64,000 nucleotides of DNA from Enterococcus ratti (GTDB lineage Bacteria > Bacillota > Bacilli > Lactobacillales > Enterococcaceae), in NCBI RefSeq assembly GCF_001886195.1, contig NZ_JXLB01000011.1:1-64000 (forward strand), written 5' to 3'. Within the stretch, counting starts at the first letter, position 1; the number at the start of each line of letters is the position of its first letter. Below the pieces are notes generated by a model. That model was given only the letters and a program-made list of their open reading frames with translations, had not been told where the DNA came from and ran no database searches. Of the stretch, positions 63,169-64,000 are shown one piece after another. The translations under genes and the position numbers were made by a program.

Positions 63169-63696
63169 ATGTTTTCAAATTATAAACCAACATGGATGGT
63201 AGATGCCATCTACAAAATTACCCCTGCACAATTAAAAAATTTAGGGATTAAAGCTGTTTTAACAGACTTGGATAATACTTTGATTGCTTGGAATAATCCC
63301 GATGGAACCGAAGAATTGTTGAATTGGATTTTAGAAATGAGAAATGCCGGTATTCCTGTTGTCGTTGTTTCAAATAATAGTTCCCAACGTGTGGCACGAG
63401 CAGTTGAGAAATTTGAGTTAATGTATGTGGCTCGTGCTTTAAAGCCGTTAGCGCTAGGAATCAATCGGGCAAAGAAAAAATTAAGTCTTGCAGATAATGA
63501 ATTAGTGATGATTGGTGATCAGATTATGACAGATATTCGTGGAGCAAATCGGGCAGGAATCAGAAGTATTTTAGTAAAACCTATTATTGAAACGGATAGC
63601 TGGAAAACGCGATTTAATCGTTTTTGGGAACGTAAAATTATGGCTTATTTATTAGCGCATCATTCAGATATGGGCTGGCGAGGTGGAATTGAATGA
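63169..63696 (+). CDS. yqeG: YqeG family HAD-type phosphatase
   Basis: A 175-aa HAD-superfamily protein (subfamily IIIA). The HAD motifs are AVLTDLDNTLIAW (motif I, DxDNT), VVVSNNSS (motif II) and LVMIGDQIMTDIRGANRAG (motif IV), so phosphatase activity is expected, probably on a phosphorylated small molecule such as phosphatidylglycerol phosphate, which YqeG-type proteins have been proposed to cut. It is followed by yqeH with a 4-bp overlap, the usual start of the conserved yqeG-yqeH-yhbY gene cluster. Confidence 0.9.
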   Translation: MFSNYKPTWMVDAIYKITPAQLKNLGIKAVLTDLDNTLIAWNNPDGTEELLNWILEMRNAGIPVVVVSNNSSQRVARAVEKFELMYVARALKPLALGINRAKKKLSLADNELVMIGDQIMTDIRGANRAGIRSILVKPIIETDSWKTRFNRFWERKIMAYLLAHHSDMGWRGGIE

Positions 63697-64000
63697 ACGA
63701 AAAATTACAGTGTATCGGATGCGGAACAGTTATCCAAACAACAAATTCTAATGAATTAGGGTATACACCCAAAACAGTATTAGAAAAAGGATTAGAATCA
63801 GGCGAAGTTTATTGCCAACGCTGTTTTCGCTTAAGACATTACAATGAGATTCAAGATGTTTCTTTGTCAGACGATGATTTTCTTAGATTGCTAAATGAAT
63901 TGGGACAAAAAGAAGCTTTGATTGTAAATGTCGTGGACATCTTTGATTTTAGCGGTTCATTGATTCCTAGCTTGCATCGTTTCGTTGGAAATAATCCCAT
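63693..64000 (+). CDS. yqeH: Ribosome biogenesis GTPase YqeH (partial, cut by window end)
   Basis: The first 102 residues are present. The N-terminal zinc finger is clear (LQCIGCGTVIQTT and VYCQRCFRLRHYNEI, CxxC twice), followed by the beginning of the circularly permuted GTPase domain (LIVNVVDIFDFSGSLIPSL, which is the G4-type region). YqeH is needed for 30S subunit assembly. The ATG overlaps the yqeG stop (ATGA). The rest lies beyond the window. Confidence 0.9.
   Translation, partial: MNEKLQCIGCGTVIQTTNSNELGYTPKTVLEKGLESGEVYCQRCFRLRHYNEIQDVSLSDDDFLRLLNELGQKEALIVNVVDIFDFSGSLIPSLHRFVGNNP

Noticed and set aside
1-64000. CRISPR array, integrase/attachment sites, tRNA or rRNA genes
   Set aside because: I looked for regular direct repeats, transposase or integrase motifs and conserved rRNA/tRNA cores and found none. 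Short dispersed hairpins are explained as terminators.

Overview
The window is AT-rich (about one third GC by eye) DNA from a low-GC Gram-positive bacterium of the Enterococcaceae. This rests on liaFSR, ptsHI with a 1-nt overlap, clpE with a CtsR box, and the gene order from a bgsA/bgsB-like glycolipid pair through a GIY-YIG nuclease to fabT-fabH-acpP-fabD-fabG-fabF-accB-fabZ-accC-accD-accA, which I recall from Enterococcus faecalis. Several genes have decayed and the fab operon is reduced, so a slimmed relative such as Melissococcus plutonius is my leading guess. That is inference, not proof.

Layout. 0.1-8.7 kb: surface-polysaccharide cluster (membrane protein, EpsG-type polymerase, two glycosyltransferases, CDP-glycerol phosphotransferase, Wzx flippase, TagD, sugar epimerase), suggesting a glycan carrying glycerol phosphate. 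8.9-18.1 kb: serine hydrolase, mltG, greA, liaFSR, KtrA, a HesB-like protein, a decayed 2-hydroxyacid dehydrogenase, DUF1189 and GtrA. 18.2-25.3 kb: sodA, a cold-shock gene with a hairpin leader, a 1-kb gene-poor stretch, an LCP ligase with a Tyr/Asn/Gln-rich tail, TspO, and a secreted chitin-degrading pair (GH18 chitinase plus AA10 LPMO) behind a cre site. 25.5-38.2 kb: mostly housekeeping genes (rlmD, recX, mutY, ntdP, prfC, clpE). 38.8-40.8 kb: ptsHI. 41.0-48.4 kb: a nine-gene catabolic locus of poorly characterised families. 49.0-53.8 kb: glycolipid synthesis and small genes. 54.0-62.8 kb: type II fatty-acid synthesis. 63.2-64.0 kb: yqeG and the start of yqeH.

The most interesting system is at 41.0-48.4 kb. 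A PRD/EIIB-type regulator and a free-standing PRD protein precede four small or membrane proteins (DUF2620, DUF4312, DUF4311, DUF4310), an amidohydrolase, a DgaE-like PLP enzyme and a DgaF-like aldolase. In the Salmonella dga operon a mannose-type PTS feeds the equivalents of the last two enzymes. Here no PTS permease is present, so the DUF proteins may form an uncharacterised uptake system for an (N-acyl) amino-sugar acid. A 26-bp perfect palindrome just upstream of the regulator is a good operator candidate.

The fab region shows reductive change. fabT, the repressor, has a one-base frameshift, and fabK is absent from between acpP and fabD, where a terminator-like hairpin now lies. FabT boxes remain at the fabT promoter. 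No rRNA, tRNA, intact insertion sequence or CRISPR array was seen.
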